Source: Hyphococcus sp. (lineage in GTDB: Bacteria; Pseudomonadota; Alphaproteobacteria; Caulobacterales; Parvularculaceae). Taken from it: DNA of 64,000 bases. The stretch is from contig BQJG01000007.1 in assembly GCA_021604585.1 (NCBI GenBank), forward strand, positions 1-64,000, written 5' to 3'. This document shows positions 42,952 to 52,059 of the stretch, one piece after another (within the stretch, counting starts at the first letter, position 1; each line of letters starts with the position of its first letter). A program made the translations under genes and the position numbers. The notes beneath the pieces are model-generated. The model saw only the letters and a program-made list of their open reading frames with translations, was not told the origin of the DNA and did not search any database.

Positions 42952-44688
42952 GTGACGCGCTTCAAATTCATTTCGATCACGGCAATTGCGGTCGCATTGG
43001 CGGCCACTTTAATTTCCGGATGCGCGACGTCACGGAGCGAAAGCACGGTCGTCGGCGATTACCTGTCCGGAAGGCTTGCCGCGCGCAGCAACAATGTAGC
43101 AGTTGCGGCGAATGCGTTTGAGGGCGTGGAGACAGGCGGACCCAATACGGATGAAATTTTGCGCGGCGCGTTCTTTTTCAAGGTTGCCGCCGGCGATATA
43201 GAAGGCGCCGCCGCACTGGCGTCAAAGGTGCTCGCCAATGAAGATCCCGAAGATGATGATTTGGCGCGGCTGGTGCAGGCGGCGCATGAGCTGAAGGCTG
43301 GTAATTACAGAGGCGCGCGCGCCGCATTGTCGGCGAATGCGGAGGTCGAGTATTTTTCCGCCGCGATGATCATTCTCGATGCTTGGGCCATCGCCGGCGA
43401 TGAGGGGCCAGAAGCAGCACTGAAAGCGCTCGCGGCCAAAGATGGCGAGACATTTCGCGGCTTTCATCCCTTGCATCAGGCTTTCCTGTTTGAAAACGCA
43501 GGTCTCGAAGACGAAGCGCGCACCGCCTATCAGCTTGCAATGATGAGTTATGGCGGCGTCGTCGGCCGCGATGCTTACGGTTCCTTTCTGCAACGCACTG
43601 GCGATGTCGATGCCGCGCGCGCGCATTATGAATTGCTCGCGCAATATCGCGGCCCCGACCGGCAAGTTGCAGAGCGCGGACTGGCGCTTCTCGATCAAGG
43701 CAAGTTTGACCGGACATGGGAATCCGTTACGCCCCAAAAAGGCGGGGCGGTTGCGCTCTTCACCTTCGGTTCTGCAGTCCTGCAACAGACAACCGAGCAG
43801 CGCGAAGCGGCGGAGAAAGCCGGTTTTCGGGTTGGCGACGCCAATTATGACATGCCGCTCGCCTTTATTCAGATTGCGCTCTATCTGGCGCCAGACTTTG
43901 ATTATGCGCGGCGGATGGCGGGCTCGATCCTCAATGCGTATGGCGACAACGAAAAAGCGATCGCAGTACTGCGCCGCATCCCGAAGACGTCTGCATTTTA
44001 CGAGCAGGCCCAGATCGAAGTCGCGGGCGGGCTGGTCGCGCTCGGAAAGCGCGCGGAAGCGAAAAAAATCTTGCGCTCGCTGGCGGGCGAACATGGTTCA
44101 ACAGAAGCACTGTTCAATTACGCGAATTTTCTCGCCAGCGAAGACGATCATCGCGGCGCCGTGAGAGAGTATGGCAAGCTGATCGAAGCGTTGCCGGAAG
44201 ACCCGGCCGAAGATACGTGGCGGTTTTTTATCGGGCGGGCAGTGTCGCTGCTTGAGTTGGATGACTGGCCAAGTGCAGAAGCGGATTTGCAGCGCGCTGT
44301 TGAGATTGCACCGAAAGAACCGGTTGCGCTTAATTATCTTGGTTATTCCTGGGCCGAACGGGGGTTGAATCTCGAGCGCGCCTTCAGCCTGATCGAGCAA
44401 GCGGTGGCGATTGAGCCGAATTCAGGCGCTTACATAGACAGCCTTGGCTGGGCGCATTACCAGCGCGGTGATTATGAGATTGCTGTCGGCCATATCGAAC
44501 ATGCAGCTTCGCTTGAGCCGGCGGACCCGACCGTCACTGACCATCTCGGCGATGTCTATTGGCGCCTCGGGCGCAAAATTGAAGCAAGTTACGAATGGCG
44601 GCGCGTTCTAGATCTTGAGCCAAGCGAAACGCTTCGCAAGCAAGTCGAGAAAAAACTCATGGAAGGCTTGCCAGAAGAGGGTGCATGA
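42952..44688 (+). CDS. TPR-repeat lipoprotein
   Basis: 578 residues with a GTG start preceded by AAGGG. Lipobox LISGC with the acylated Cys at 24. The rest is alpha-helical with tetratricopeptide repeats, clearest at about 390-560 (for example PVALNYLGYSWAERGLNLERAFSLIEQAVAIEPNSGAYIDS, which spans two helices). TPR lipoproteins like this occur next to ispE in many alphaproteobacteria. They are presumed envelope scaffolds, and no enzyme activity is known. It overlaps ispE by ATGA, so the two are cotranslated. Confidence 0.86.
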   Translation: MTRFKFISITAIAVALAATLISGCATSRSESTVVGDYLSGRLAARSNNVAVAANAFEGVETGGPNTDEILRGAFFFKVAAGDIEGAAALASKVLANEDPEDDDLARLVQAAHELKAGNYRGARAALSANAEVEYFSAAMIILDAWAIAGDEGPEAALKALAAKDGETFRGFHPLHQAFLFENAGLEDEARTAYQLAMMSYGGVVGRDAYGSFLQRTGDVDAARAHYELLAQYRGPDRQVAERGLALLDQGKFDRTWESVTPQKGGAVALFTFGSAVLQQTTEQREAAEKAGFRVGDANYDMPLAFIQIALYLAPDFDYARRMAGSILNAYGDNEKAIAVLRRIPKTSAFYEQAQIEVAGGLVALGKRAEAKKILRSLAGEHGSTEALFNYANFLASEDDHRGAVREYGKLIEALPEDPAEDTWRFFIGRAVSLLELDDWPSAEADLQRAVEIAPKEPVALNYLGYSWAERGLNLERAFSLIEQAVAIEPNSGAYIDSLGWAHYQRGDYEIAVGHIEHAASLEPADPTVTDHLGDVYWRLGRKIEASYEWRRVLDLEPSETLRKQVEKKLMEGLPEEGA

Positions 44689-45551
44689 TTGTTCTGAACG
44701 CGCCTGCCAAGATCAATCTCTATTTGCACATTGGACCTGTTCGACGGGACGGTCTTCATGACCTCTCCAGTCTTTTTGTCTTTGCTGAACATGGCGATGT
44801 TATTCGCGCCGAGCTAGCAAAGGAGATGTCGCTGCGGATTACAGGTCCGTTTGCCGGTCCGTTAGAAAGTCTTGCGCCGGAAAAAAATCTTGTCTTTCGA
44901 GCAGCGGCCCTGCTCGCAAAACATTGCGGCGTTAAAGACGGCGCGGCGATTACGCTTGAAAAAAACTTGCCTATTGCGTCTGGGATTGGCGGCGGATCCG
45001 CAGATGCGGCGGCGGCGCTGCTTGCGCTGATCAAGCTTTGGAATATCGACATCAGCCCCAGTGCGTTATCTTCGCTCGCATTTACGCTCGGCGCGGATGT
45101 TCCCGCCTGTCTTGCGCGCGCGCCGGTGAATGTTTCCGGCGCCGGAGAAGTGCTGCGCCGGGGGCCGGTCTTGCCACCTTTGTGGATTTGTCTGGCGAAC
45201 CCGCGCGTTGAGATGCCGACGGGTCCCATTTTTTGCGCCTTCGACGCCAGGAAGACTGCGCCGGAGGTTCCGGCATGCAAACCCTTTCGGGCGCCCAATT
45301 ACGCAATGCTCAAACACGCCTTGACGGCGACGCGCAACGATCTGGAACCTTTCGCTGTCGAAAGGGCGCCGGTGATTGGCGAGATGGTTGACCATCTGCG
45401 GCGAATGCCGGGCGCGATTGCCGCGCGCATGTCGGGCTCGGGCGCTACCTGCTTTGCACTCTTTGCATCGCCACAAGCGGCGCAGCGCACAGCTGTCAGC
45501 ATGCGCGCGCGCGGATGGTGGAGCATGGCGTCGCCTCTGCATGTGCGATAA
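44685..45551 (+). CDS. ispE: 4-diphosphocytidyl-2-C-methyl-D-erythritol kinase
   Basis: 288 residues of the GHMP kinase family. N-terminal substrate motif NAPAKINLYLHIGPVRRDG with the catalytic-type Lys, ATP loop LPIASGIGGGSADAAAAL, and C-terminal AARMSGSGATCFALF. It phosphorylates CDP-methylerythritol in the MEP isoprenoid pathway. Its product ultimately supplies the polyprenyl synthase encoded at 46683. It overlaps the TPR lipoprotein gene by four bases. Confidence 0.94.
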   Translation: MIVLNAPAKINLYLHIGPVRRDGLHDLSSLFVFAEHGDVIRAELAKEMSLRITGPFAGPLESLAPEKNLVFRAAALLAKHCGVKDGAAITLEKNLPIASGIGGGSADAAAALLALIKLWNIDISPSALSSLAFTLGADVPACLARAPVNVSGAGEVLRRGPVLPPLWICLANPRVEMPTGPIFCAFDARKTAPEVPACKPFRAPNYAMLKHALTATRNDLEPFAVERAPVIGEMVDHLRRMPGAIAARMSGSGATCFALFASPQAAQRTAVSMRARGWWSMASPLHVR

Positions 45552-45575
45552 GCTCAGCTCATCTTGTGATAGAAG

Positions 45576-46673
45576 ATGACGATGTTTCTGATTGAACCTT
45601 TTGTATTCGCCAGCGCTAGCGCCGTGACGCTGGCAGTGGTGTACGGCGTCAGTCTTTTCGCATCGCAATCGCGCGCAATACTCGATCAACCGAATAAACG
45701 CTCAAGCCATACAAGTGCAGTTTCACGGATAGGCGGCGCGGCGATTTTTGTCGGCTGGCTAGCGGGCGTTTTTATCGTTTCGGCCTTTGCGGACAATCTG
45801 GAGGCGGCCGGCAAGCTGGCGCGGCTGGCGGTTTGCGGCCTGTTGGCTTTTGGGCTTGGATTTGCCGATGACCGCTTCTCGCTTCCGCCAGTTTGGAAAC
45901 TTGCCGGACAGATTGTCATCGGAGCTTTGTTCACCATGCTGTTTGCACCGCTGCAAATGGCGCCGCTGCCGTTTTTAGGAGTCATCAACATTCCGCCGGT
46001 CTGGGGCATCCCTATTACAGTGTTTTGGATTGTAACCTTCATGAACGCCTTCAATTTCATGGACGGCGCGAACGGACTGGCGGCGGGCGCCGCTGCGGTC
46101 GGGCTTGCATGGTTTAGCGTTATCGCCAGTTTTGCCGGCGCGCCATCTCTTGCGGTTGCTTCATTGCTGTTGGCGCTCGCTTGTTTGGGGTTTCTTCCGG
46201 CCAATCTTGTGCGCGGCCGGTTATTCATGGGCGATAATGGCAGCATGTTGCTTGGCTTCTTTATCGCAGCGTTCGCTGTGCTCGGCGTCAATTGGACCGG
46301 CGGCCGGTTGTGCGCGCTGGCGGCGCCGATTATTTTTCTGCCGCTTATTTTTGATGTTGCGTGGACGCTGGTTTCACGGGTGTTGCGAAAACAAAATGTG
46401 TTCGACGCACATCGCGAGCATCTCTATCAATTGCTGATGCGCATGGGGGTGTCGCATGCGCGGGTCGCCGTCATTTACATGGGACTAGTCAGTCTTTGCG
46501 CCGCGGCTGCGATCGTCATGTTAACCGCTGCTGCAGCGCTGCAATGGCTGGCGCCGCTATTGTTGTCGGTGGTGTTCTGGCTTGGTGCGGCGATTATTTA
46601 TCGCAAAGCGGTTCCGGCCGGATTGCTTGCAGGCATGTCAGAAGGTGATGCAGCGCTGAGCGCGGCCAGCTAA
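45576..46673 (+). CDS. MraY/WecA-family UDP-sugar:undecaprenyl-phosphate sugar-1-phosphate transferase
   Basis: 365 residues and about eleven membrane helices. Family motifs: RSSHTSAVSRIGGAAIF, the Asp-rich GLGFADDRFSLPPVWKL, FNFMDGANGLAAGAAAV, NLVRGRLFMGDNGSMLLGFF, and the cytoplasmic loop DAHREHLYQLLMR. The last fits the WecA/TagO branch rather than MraY. It probably moves a HexNAc-1-phosphate to undecaprenyl phosphate, starting an O-antigen, capsule or other glycan. The sugar specificity is unclear. It follows ispE by 24 bases and converges with the polyprenyl synthase gene. Confidence 0.87.
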   Translation: MTMFLIEPFVFASASAVTLAVVYGVSLFASQSRAILDQPNKRSSHTSAVSRIGGAAIFVGWLAGVFIVSAFADNLEAAGKLARLAVCGLLAFGLGFADDRFSLPPVWKLAGQIVIGALFTMLFAPLQMAPLPFLGVINIPPVWGIPITVFWIVTFMNAFNFMDGANGLAAGAAAVGLAWFSVIASFAGAPSLAVASLLLALACLGFLPANLVRGRLFMGDNGSMLLGFFIAAFAVLGVNWTGGRLCALAAPIIFLPLIFDVAWTLVSRVLRKQNVFDAHREHLYQLLMRMGVSHARVAVIYMGLVSLCAAAAIVMLTAAAALQWLAPLLLSVVFWLGAAIIYRKAVPAGLLAGMSEGDAALSAAS

Positions 46674-46682
46674 TATTGCGTG

Positions 46683-47717
46683 CTAGGCGCCGCGCGCCGT
46701 CGAGGTCATCACCAGGTCGGCGAGCGCTTCGGCATAGTCATTCTGCGGCGCAAGCGACAAAGCTTGCAATGCTTTCTGCGTATAGCCGTGAGCGCAATCA
46801 ATGGTGTCGGCAATGGCGTCATCGCGCTCCATCAGCGAGCAGGCGCGTTCAAAATCGTCCTTTTCCTGACGTCCCTCTGAAATAACGCGCCGCCAGAACG
46901 GTTTTTCATCCTCGCGCGCCCGCGCAATCGCAAAGACCACCGGCGCCGTCATTTTGCCTTCGCGGAAATCATCGCCTACGCTTTTGCCCAATGTGAACTC
47001 AAAGCCGGTATAATCAAGCGCATCATCGATCAGCTGATAGGCCACGCCGAAATAATTGCCAAAGTCGCGCATGGCGGTTTCTTCGGCCGGTGAACGATTG
47101 GCGATCAGTGCTCCGACTTCGGTGGCGGCGGCGAACAGGGCTGCGGTTTTGGCTTCGACCACGTGAAGGTAGGTTTCGAAGGTCGCCGCGATGTTTTTCT
47201 GAGTCGTCAGCTGCAAAACTTCGCCTTGCGCGATAACGCCAGAGGCGTGCGACAGAGATTTGAGCACCGCCAGGTTTTTTGCTTCGACCATCAATTCAAA
47301 GGCGCGTGAAAAGATGAAATCGCCGACGAGCACGCTTTCCTTGTTGCCCCAGATAATGTTCGCGGTGGAGGCGCCCCGGCGCAGGGCTGAGCCATCGACG
47401 ACGTCGTCATGCAGCAGGGTCGCGCCGTGGATAAGTTCAACAGCCGCTGCGAGCTTGATGTGATCGTCGCCTGAATAGTCAAAAAGTCCTGCGGACGCGA
47501 GCGTGAGCATGGGCCGCAATCGTTTTCCGCCCGCATTGATCAAATGTCCCGCGAGTTCCGGAATCATCGCCACGGGTGAATCGAGATGGCGCAAAATTTC
47601 TTCGTTAACGGCGGCCAGGTCGCTTGTCGTTAAGGCGCGCAAACGATCAACGGCGCACAGAAATTCCGGCGCCCGTTTTGCGGTGATCGTTTCGCTTGCT
47701 GTCGCGGCCAGTCCCAA
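46683..47717 (-). CDS. ispB: Trans-polyprenyl diphosphate synthase (octaprenyl/decaprenyl type)
   Basis: 344 residues with a TTG start preceded by an AAAGGCG sequence. No ATG or GTG fits the family N-terminus. First Asp-rich motif LLHDDVVDGSALRRG (DDxxD), second LIDDALDYTG, and the GGKRLRPML substrate-binding region. It extends farnesyl diphosphate to the long side chain of ubiquinone. With Coq4 and ETF-QO in the window this points to a ubiquinone respiratory chain. Chain length cannot be read from sequence. It is divergent from the S49 peptidase. Confidence 0.9.
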   Translation of the reverse strand: MGLAATASETITAKRAPEFLCAVDRLRALTTSDLAAVNEEILRHLDSPVAMIPELAGHLINAGGKRLRPMLTLASAGLFDYSGDDHIKLAAAVELIHGATLLHDDVVDGSALRRGASTANIIWGNKESVLVGDFIFSRAFELMVEAKNLAVLKSLSHASGVIAQGEVLQLTTQKNIAATFETYLHVVEAKTAALFAAATEVGALIANRSPAEETAMRDFGNYFGVAYQLIDDALDYTGFEFTLGKSVGDDFREGKMTAPVVFAIARAREDEKPFWRRVISEGRQEKDDFERACSLMERDDAIADTIDCAHGYTQKALQALSLAPQNDYAEALADLVMTSTARGA

Positions 47718-47803
47718 GATGACGCCTTTCCAGAGAACCCATTAGGCAAAAGCCCCGGTAGGTCGGTACGAGTGATGCGCAGATTGGTCGCTGGCGGCTG
47801 GCC

Positions 47804-47889
47804 GGTCAAGCTGACCTTTTGTCATCGATCAGCGGCGAATCAGCGCTGTCCTGCGCACGTTATAACCATGCCGGGGTCAGCCCCGTTTT
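47804..47889 (+). other. Two short terminator-like hairpins in the ispB-S49 intergenic region
   Basis: GGTCA-AGC-TGACC followed by TTTT (47804-47820) and CGGGG-TCAG-CCCCG followed by TTTT (47872-47889), both in plus orientation. They lie in a 216-base gap between divergent genes, where no plus-strand gene ends. A 38-codon frame (47777-47893) runs across both. They may mark a small RNA or a leader attenuator for the S49 gene, or be chance. Confidence 0.3.
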
Positions 47890-47933
47890 AGCGTGTCATT
47901 GAAAATCCTTGGCTATTCGCTTATTTGCAGCAA

Positions 47934-48803
47934 ATGCAAAAGCTGATTTCCATGCTAAAAGAATTCTGGCGCGCCTTGCCGTTTATCGGCGCCGACGCGC
48001 CTCTCGTGACCGTGATTGAACTTTATGGCGTTATCGGCGAAGTAGGCGCCGGACGCAAAGGGTTGACGCTCAAGAAGCTTGAAAAATCGATCGAGTCTGC
48101 GTTCAAGCCAAGTTCAGTGAAAGCAGTGGCGCTGGCGATCAATTCGCCCGGCGGTTCGCCGGTGCAGTCGCGCTTGTTGCTGAACGCGATCCGGCGCGCC
48201 GCAAAAGATAAAGGCATTCCGGTGCTCGCCTTTATCGAAGATGTAGGTGCTTCTGGCGGCTATATTCTGGCGATTGCGGCGGATGAAATTTATGCAGATG
48301 AAAGTTCGATTGTCGGGTCGATCGGTGTCATATCCGGTGGATTCGGTTTTCATCAGGCGCTCGAAAAAATCGGTGTTGAGCGGCGAATTTATACGGCAGG
48401 GGAGAACAAATCCACGCTTGATCCGTTTCGTCCCGAAGACCCCGAGGATGTTGCGCGGCTTGAAATCATGCTTGCCGATCTGCACCAGCAATTTATTGCG
48501 CTGGTGAAAGAGCGGCGGGGCGACAAGCTCGTTGAGGATGGCGAGCTGTTTTCAGGCCGTTTTTGGACGGGCTCAACCGCCGCCGAAAAGGGATTGGTCG
48601 ACGGAACCGCTCAGCTCGGCGATTTTCTACGCGACCGCTTCGGAAAAGATGTTAAGGTCAAGAGGATTTCGGCTGAAAGCGGCTCTTTGCTGAAAAAACT
48701 GCTTTCCGGTGGTGAGGCGATTTCTGCACCATCGCTTATTGACGCCGACGACATGCTGGCCGCCGGAGAACGAAGAGCGCATTGGGCGCGGTTCGGATTT
48801 TAA
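47934..48803 (+). CDS. S49 family signal-peptide peptidase (SppA/SohB-like)
   Basis: About 289 residues from the ATG at 47934. An ATG at 47952 and a TTG at 47925 are also possible and no ribosome-binding site decides. The serine-Lys protease fold has the substrate strand NSPGGSPVQS, the nucleophile Ser in VGASGGYILAIAADEIYAD, the SIVGSIGVISG stretch, and the general-base Lys in AGENKSTLDPF. There is no obvious N-terminal membrane helix, unlike E. coli SppA, so it is a soluble or peripheral short form. It probably degrades signal peptides or membrane peptides. The small membrane protein follows 28 bases downstream. Confidence 0.88.
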   Translation: MQKLISMLKEFWRALPFIGADAPLVTVIELYGVIGEVGAGRKGLTLKKLEKSIESAFKPSSVKAVALAINSPGGSPVQSRLLLNAIRRAAKDKGIPVLAFIEDVGASGGYILAIAADEIYADESSIVGSIGVISGGFGFHQALEKIGVERRIYTAGENKSTLDPFRPEDPEDVARLEIMLADLHQQFIALVKERRGDKLVEDGELFSGRFWTGSTAAEKGLVDGTAQLGDFLRDRFGKDVKVKRISAESGSLLKKLLSGGEAISAPSLIDADDMLAAGERRAHWARFGF

Positions 48804-48831
48804 GACAACGTCGAAGACGGGAGAATTGCAA

Positions 48832-49044
48832 ATGAGTGCAGTGACAACTTTAGCCGTCACAGTCGCCGCCGCTGCGGGCGCAGTCGCGCTATTGCGTTTT
48901 GCCGAGCGGCGCACGCGTCCTTTGCGGGATGCGATTGATGAAATGCGCAAGGCCGGTCAACGCAGCAATTCTGGAACCGTGCTCGATTACGAGCAGGATC
49001 CGGAAAGCGGCGTGTTCAAGCCAAAATCAGCTCTCAACCACTGA
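48832..49044 (+). CDS. Small single-helix membrane protein of unknown function
   Basis: 70 residues from the ATG at 48832, with GGGAG upstream. The open frame reaches back into the S49 gene but that part is out of its coding frame and unlikely. One membrane helix at about 4-22 (TTLAVTVAAAAGAVALLRFAE) is followed by a basic then acidic cytoplasmic tail. Similar short proteins follow the S49 peptidase gene in related alphaproteobacteria as I recall. No function is known. Confidence 0.7.
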   Translation: MSAVTTLAVTVAAAAGAVALLRFAERRTRPLRDAIDEMRKAGQRSNSGTVLDYEQDPESGVFKPKSALNH

Positions 49045-49053
49045 GCGCCGGAA

Positions 49054-49470
49054 CTAAGCCGCCTCTATCAATGTCACGATGATGCGCCGCGTGTACGGCG
49101 CCTTTCGGTGTTCTAAAATATAAACGTCTTGCCACACGCCGAGTAATAATCGTTTGTTCTCGAAAGGTATGGTCAGCGAGGTCGAGGTGACCGCCGATTT
49201 CAAATGCGCAGGCATGTCGTCCGGCCCCTCGGCAGTATGCCGGTAGAGTCCGTTCTCGGGCGCGATGCGGTCAAACCAGTCGATGAGATCTCGCAAAACA
49301 TCTGGATCTGCATTCTCCTGAATAAGAAGTGATGCGGACGTATGCTGAATGAACAAATGGGCCAATCCGGACTGTTTTCCCGACGTTGCAATGATCGCGT
49401 CGATTTTGTCGGTGATGGCGGTTGCAGAACGGCCATGCGTTTCAATCATCAGGATGTTGGTCATGTTCAT
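49054..49470 (-). CDS. YjbQ family protein (UPF0047, secondary thiamine-phosphate synthase type)
   Basis: 138 residues. Family signature: LAHLFIQHTSASLLIQENADPDVLRDL, the His-containing NGLYRHTAEGPDDMPAHLKSAV, and GVWQDVYILEHR. E. coli YjbQ has weak thiamine-phosphate synthase activity and its real role is unsettled. It lies alone on the minus strand. Two nearby ATGs could start it. Confidence 0.9.
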   Translation of the reverse strand: MNMTNILMIETHGRSATAITDKIDAIIATSGKQSGLAHLFIQHTSASLLIQENADPDVLRDLIDWFDRIAPENGLYRHTAEGPDDMPAHLKSAVTSTSLTIPFENKRLLLGVWQDVYILEHRKAPYTRRIIVTLIEAA

Positions 49471-49577
49471 TCTCTTGGAAATAAAGCGAAAAGCTGAGCC
49501 ACAATTGTTTTGCGACGAGGCTTGTGTCGGGCCATACTTGCCCGGTTCGCATTCCGCCGTAACCGCTAGATTTTGAT

Positions 49578-50081
49578 TTGCCAGCCCCTAATACAAAAAA
49601 CATCGCATTCATCGACCTCGAAGCGTCGGGCCTGTCAGCGCGATCCTGGCCGATTGAAGTGGGCTGGTGCTTCGCCAGCGATAAACCGCAGGCGCTATTG
49701 ATCAAGCCCTCTGCTGACTGGTCGCTCGACGAGTGGAGCCCTGAAGCTGAAGCGTTGCACGGAGTGTCGCATAAAAAGATCATGGCGAAGGGCGCTGACC
49801 CAAAGCTCGTGTGTGAAAAGCTGAATGCGGCCCTTGCTGGAAAAGAAGTATATTCTGATGCGCCCGATTGGGACGGGTTCTGGCTGTATCGTCTGTTTCA
49901 GTCCGCGAAGATCAGGCAGAACTTTAAACTGAGCGAGTTAAGCGCACTGTTTCGTGCGACGCCGCCGGAGAAAATGGATGCGGCGCTGTCTGAAGCTGTA
50001 CGCATTGCGCCGCGAAAGCATCGTGCTGCCGCGGACGTCGTTCATATGCGAACGTTGTTTGAGCTTGCTTTTCAGGAATGA
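49578..50081 (+). CDS. DEDD-type 3'-5' exonuclease-like protein
   Basis: 167 residues with a TTG start. No ATG or GTG lies between it and the first catalytic motif. ExoI motif FIDLEASGL (Asp and Glu ligands), the SDAPDWDGFWLYRLF segment with Asp, and a C-terminal HRAAADVVHMR with the His/Asp of the DEDDh type. It is shorter than DnaQ or RNase T and lacks other domains. The substrate is unknown. It overlaps the next gene (ATGA). Confidence 0.75.
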   Translation: MPAPNTKNIAFIDLEASGLSARSWPIEVGWCFASDKPQALLIKPSADWSLDEWSPEAEALHGVSHKKIMAKGADPKLVCEKLNAALAGKEVYSDAPDWDGFWLYRLFQSAKIRQNFKLSELSALFRATPPEKMDAALSEAVRIAPRKHRAAADVVHMRTLFELAFQE

Positions 50082-50968
50082 GTGAAGCGTGTGAAGGCAT
50101 TCGAGCGGTCAGATTCTCCATCGATCTCGATGGCGGCGCTTTGACGGGGTGGCGCTGGCGGAATTGGGACAAACCGCCACTTCTCTTTTTGCATGCAACC
50201 GGGTTTTGCGCGTCCGCCTACCGTCAAATGCTGACGCCCGTCAGCGAGCATTTTGACGTATTTGCACTCGATCTTCGAGGGCATGGCGACAATAGCCTGC
50301 CTGCGCTGCCCGCCAATTTGCGATCATGGCGGCCTTATGTCGAGGATGTCCGTGCGTTTTTGAATGTGCAAAGCCGCGCCGGATGGGTGTTGTCTGGACA
50401 TTCGCTCGGTGCAGCTACGGCGTTGATGGCGTCGCAGGCGCGTAAGGATGTGGCGGCGCTGAAACTTATCGAACCAGTGGCGATTCCGGAATGGATGAGC
50501 GTTCTGGCGAAAACGCCGATCTGGCCGCTACTGTCGCCGCGGATTAAATTGGTGCGCCTAGCGGCGCGGCGGCGCGCTGTGTGGCCGGATCGACAAAGCG
50601 CATTCTCCGCCTATTCGCGCAAGGGCTTGTTCAAGAGCTGGGCGCCCGGCGTTCTGGGCGATTACCTTGAGGATGGATTGAAGGAGGACGCCGAAGGGGG
50701 GGACGGGGCAGGGTCTCTCACCTTGGCTTGTTCGCCAGAATGGGAAGCGGCGACTTTTGCCGCGCAGGGCAATGATTTCTGGCGCGCCGCCCGGTCAGTC
50801 CGAGCACCAATCAGCATTTTCGCTGCGGATCATCCTTCCTCAACATTGCCGCTTGCGGCCCGCCGCCGCTTTGGGCGGCTGGGCGCCTCAGTTTTGGTTA
50901 AGGACGGCGTCAGCCATCTCGCGCCTATGGAAAATCCACAGGATTTAGCGGGTTTTGTGGTCGCGTAG
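50078..50968 (+). CDS. Alpha/beta hydrolase
   Basis: 296 residues, translationally coupled to the exonuclease-like gene. LLFLHATGFCASAYRQML carries the oxyanion-hole region, LDLRGHGDNS and the nucleophile elbow GHSLGAATALM (Ser near 109) follow, and the catalytic His is in KDGVSHLAPMENP. The substrate is unknown. The pairing with a nuclease-like gene is not informative by itself. Confidence 0.82.
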   Translation: MSEACEGIRAVRFSIDLDGGALTGWRWRNWDKPPLLFLHATGFCASAYRQMLTPVSEHFDVFALDLRGHGDNSLPALPANLRSWRPYVEDVRAFLNVQSRAGWVLSGHSLGAATALMASQARKDVAALKLIEPVAIPEWMSVLAKTPIWPLLSPRIKLVRLAARRRAVWPDRQSAFSAYSRKGLFKSWAPGVLGDYLEDGLKEDAEGGDGAGSLTLACSPEWEAATFAAQGNDFWRAARSVRAPISIFAADHPSSTLPLAARRRFGRLGASVLVKDGVSHLAPMENPQDLAGFVVA

Positions 50969-51137
50969 CGTCATATAGGGGCCAACTAAAGCGCGTTAGG
51001 CGGTTAATTGTGAGGCCCCCTTATAAGGAGGGTTGGAGGCGCGCAGCCTTTTTGCTAAGCGTGCGCGCGAACGGCTCGGAGTGAGCCCTCCCGCGCATAG
51101 GTGCGGCGAGTAAGATATGTCGAAGGAAGGGTTTACA

Positions 51138-51932
51138 ATGAGCGAAGCGCAAGAAGCTCCGTCAGTCACCGGTAGAATGTTCTTATACGAACAGCCGGAA
51201 CTGCTCATGAAAGAAAATCACGGTGAATTGTGCTTGCAGCAGCCTGAGCAGCCTTTTGGATTTGCGGCCAAGGCTCGCGCGGTTCCAATCACGCTTTCTG
51301 AAATTCCTGTGGCGATGAAAGATTACCCGTTGATCTTCATGAGCAATGAACAGCCGCAATTGCTGGCGATCACGGGCCTTTATGACGACATCAATTTGTT
51401 CGTTGATGAAAAAGGCGTCTGGGACAGCTTCCGTTACATCCCTGGTTATTTGCGCCGGTATCCATTTGGCATCGCTTCTGAGAACGACGGCGAGCGCATG
51501 GCGATTGTTATTGATCGCGCCTATCCAGGCTTCGTCGAGTCCGGCGATGTGCGCTTGTTTGACGATGGTCAGATGACTCAGCAGACGAAAGACGCGATTG
51601 ACTTTGTCAAAAAATACGAACGCGACCGGGTGACAACCGATCAGTTCGCCGCTGCGCTCAATGAATATGAATTGATTCAATCGCAGTCCGCTCATTACAC
51701 GCCGACGGGCGCCAGCGAGCCGGTGACTTTTGCGCAGTATTTCGGCATCGATGAAGACCGCCTGAAAGCGCTCAGCGACGACAAGATTCTTGACCTGCAG
51801 AAAAAGGGATTGCTCCCGCTAATTTATGCGCTGCTTATGTCCATGGGCAATTGGCGCATATTGCTGCAGCGTCGTTCCAAGCGCTTCAACCTGGAAGAAA
51901 AGGACGTGTTCCGGCCGCTGGTAAGCCAGTAG
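51138..51932 (+). CDS. SapC family protein
   Basis: 264 residues from the ATG at 51138, with AAGGAAGGG 6 bases upstream. An ATG at 51117 is weaker. It matches the SapC family, named for a Campylobacter S-layer locus protein. The FGFAAKARAVPITLSEIPVAMKDYPLIF region near the N-terminus (about 40-67) is typical. It is cytoplasmic with no signal peptide. In Caulobacterales and Sphingomonadales SapC genes often lie beside TonB receptors, 2OG-type or cupin-type oxygenases and tryptophan halogenases. In this window it stands alone, 35 kb from the TonB receptor. Function is not established. A strong terminator follows. Confidence 0.88.
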   Translation: MSEAQEAPSVTGRMFLYEQPELLMKENHGELCLQQPEQPFGFAAKARAVPITLSEIPVAMKDYPLIFMSNEQPQLLAITGLYDDINLFVDEKGVWDSFRYIPGYLRRYPFGIASENDGERMAIVIDRAYPGFVESGDVRLFDDGQMTQQTKDAIDFVKKYERDRVTTDQFAAALNEYELIQSQSAHYTPTGASEPVTFAQYFGIDEDRLKALSDDKILDLQKKGLLPLIYALLMSMGNWRILLQRRSKRFNLEEKDVFRPLVSQ

Positions 51933-51949
51933 GTCTCTCTGGTTCGATG

Positions 51950-51983
51950 AAACCGGGCCCGACACCAGCGGGCCCGGTTTTTT
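51950..51983 (+). terminator. Intrinsic terminator of sapC
   Basis: AAACCGGGCCCG (51950-51961), loop ACACCAG, CGGGCCCGGTTT (51969-51980): a perfect 12-bp stem ending in TTTTTT. It lies 17 bases after the sapC stop. Confidence 0.93.
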
Positions 51984-52059
51984 GCGCTTCAACTTATGGC
52001 GATCAAGCTGCAACATGGCTGAATACATGTTGGCGCAGGACGCTTCGCCCGCTACCAAC

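Noticed and set aside
51019..51028. Palindrome CCTTATAAGG upstream of sapC
   Set aside because: A 10-bp AT-centred palindrome is not rare in an intergenic region and does not match a known operator.
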